Source: an uncultured Anaerotruncus sp.
GTDB taxonomy: Bacteria > Bacillota > Clostridia > Oscillospirales > Ruminococcaceae
Direction: 5' to 3'
Length of the DNA stretch: 5,169 nt
NCBI GenBank assembly: GCA_910586875.1
Contig: CAJUJI010000175.1
Span: 1 to 5,169, forward strand
Numbering within the stretch: position 1 is the first letter of the stretch; each line of letters starts with the position of its first letter. Below are positions 5,095 through 5,169 of the stretch, piece after piece. The notes beneath the pieces were generated by a model. The model was not told the DNA's origin. It saw nothing but the letters and a program-made list of their open reading frames with translations, and ran no database searches. Both the position numbers and the translations under genes were made by a program.

Positions 5095-5169
5095 ATGGAA
5101 GATATAGGGGAGAAGACGCCAAAAGTTTCTATAATAATTTTATCGTATCAAAAGTATGACGGATTGTAT
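5095..5169 (+). CDS. Family 2 glycosyltransferase, N-terminal start only (runs off the window)
   Basis: Only 25 codons are present. They include KVSIIILSYQKYDGLY, the first beta strand and nucleotide-binding turn typical of GT-A fold family 2 glycosyltransferases, which usually read VSIIILTYN. These enzymes add sugars from nucleotide-sugar donors at the cytoplasmic face of the membrane. ATG 5095 is preferred because GGGAAGAG (5082-5089) lies just upstream. The in-frame ATG 5080 is an alternative that would add five residues. The gene starts 18 bp after the ATPase stop and is probably co-transcribed, as expected in a glycan assembly and export locus. The sugar and linkage cannot be told from this fragment. 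Confidence 0.75.
   Translation, partial: MEDIGEKTPKVSIIILSYQKYDGLY

Overview
The window looks like a low-to-mid GC Gram-positive gut Clostridia chromosome, perhaps Oscillospiraceae-like. This is an inference from strong GGAGG-type ribosome binding sites, TTG and ATG starts, and the style of the Rpn nuclease and recombinase proteins. No gene in the window identifies the species.

Left end (1-805): a scar region. Positions 4-48 (minus strand) are the 3' half of a tRNA-Thr(GGU) gene, cut exactly at the end of the anticodon loop. This is what the outer end of a tRNA-integrated element looks like. Next comes the decayed N-terminal part of a PD-(D/E)XK (Rpn-type) transposase/nuclease on the minus strand (190-519). 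About 285 bases of non-coding DNA follow, holding a perfect 11-bp inverted repeat (546-578).

Middle (806-2871): two tyrosine-recombinase-type genes in tandem on the plus strand. The first (870-1715, 281 aa) keeps all catalytic residues (R140, K164, H227, R230, H253, Y262). It has a near-consensus promoter, with three GGTAAAAT repeats spaced 11 and 22 bp from the -10 box into the start codon. The second (1996-2871) has the same fold but has lost nearly every catalytic residue, and its C-terminus is frameshifted. Between them lie a cluster of short palindromes (1782-1825) and a strong terminator/attenuator-like hairpin (1860-1900).

Right end (2878-5169): the start of a cell-surface polysaccharide export and synthesis operon, with gaps of 6, 9 and 18 bp. 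It consists of a Wzm/TagG-type ABC-2 permease with an extra N-terminal extracytoplasmic domain, a Wzt/TagH-type ATPase, and the first 25 codons of a GT2 glycosyltransferase. The glycosyltransferase would help build a glycan on the inner face of the membrane, and the permease/ATPase pair would export it.

The most interesting points are the intact-plus-degenerate recombinase pair placed just ahead of a surface glycan operon, the unusual permease fusion with a sharp base-composition change inside one gene, and the tRNA-Thr half-gene scar.
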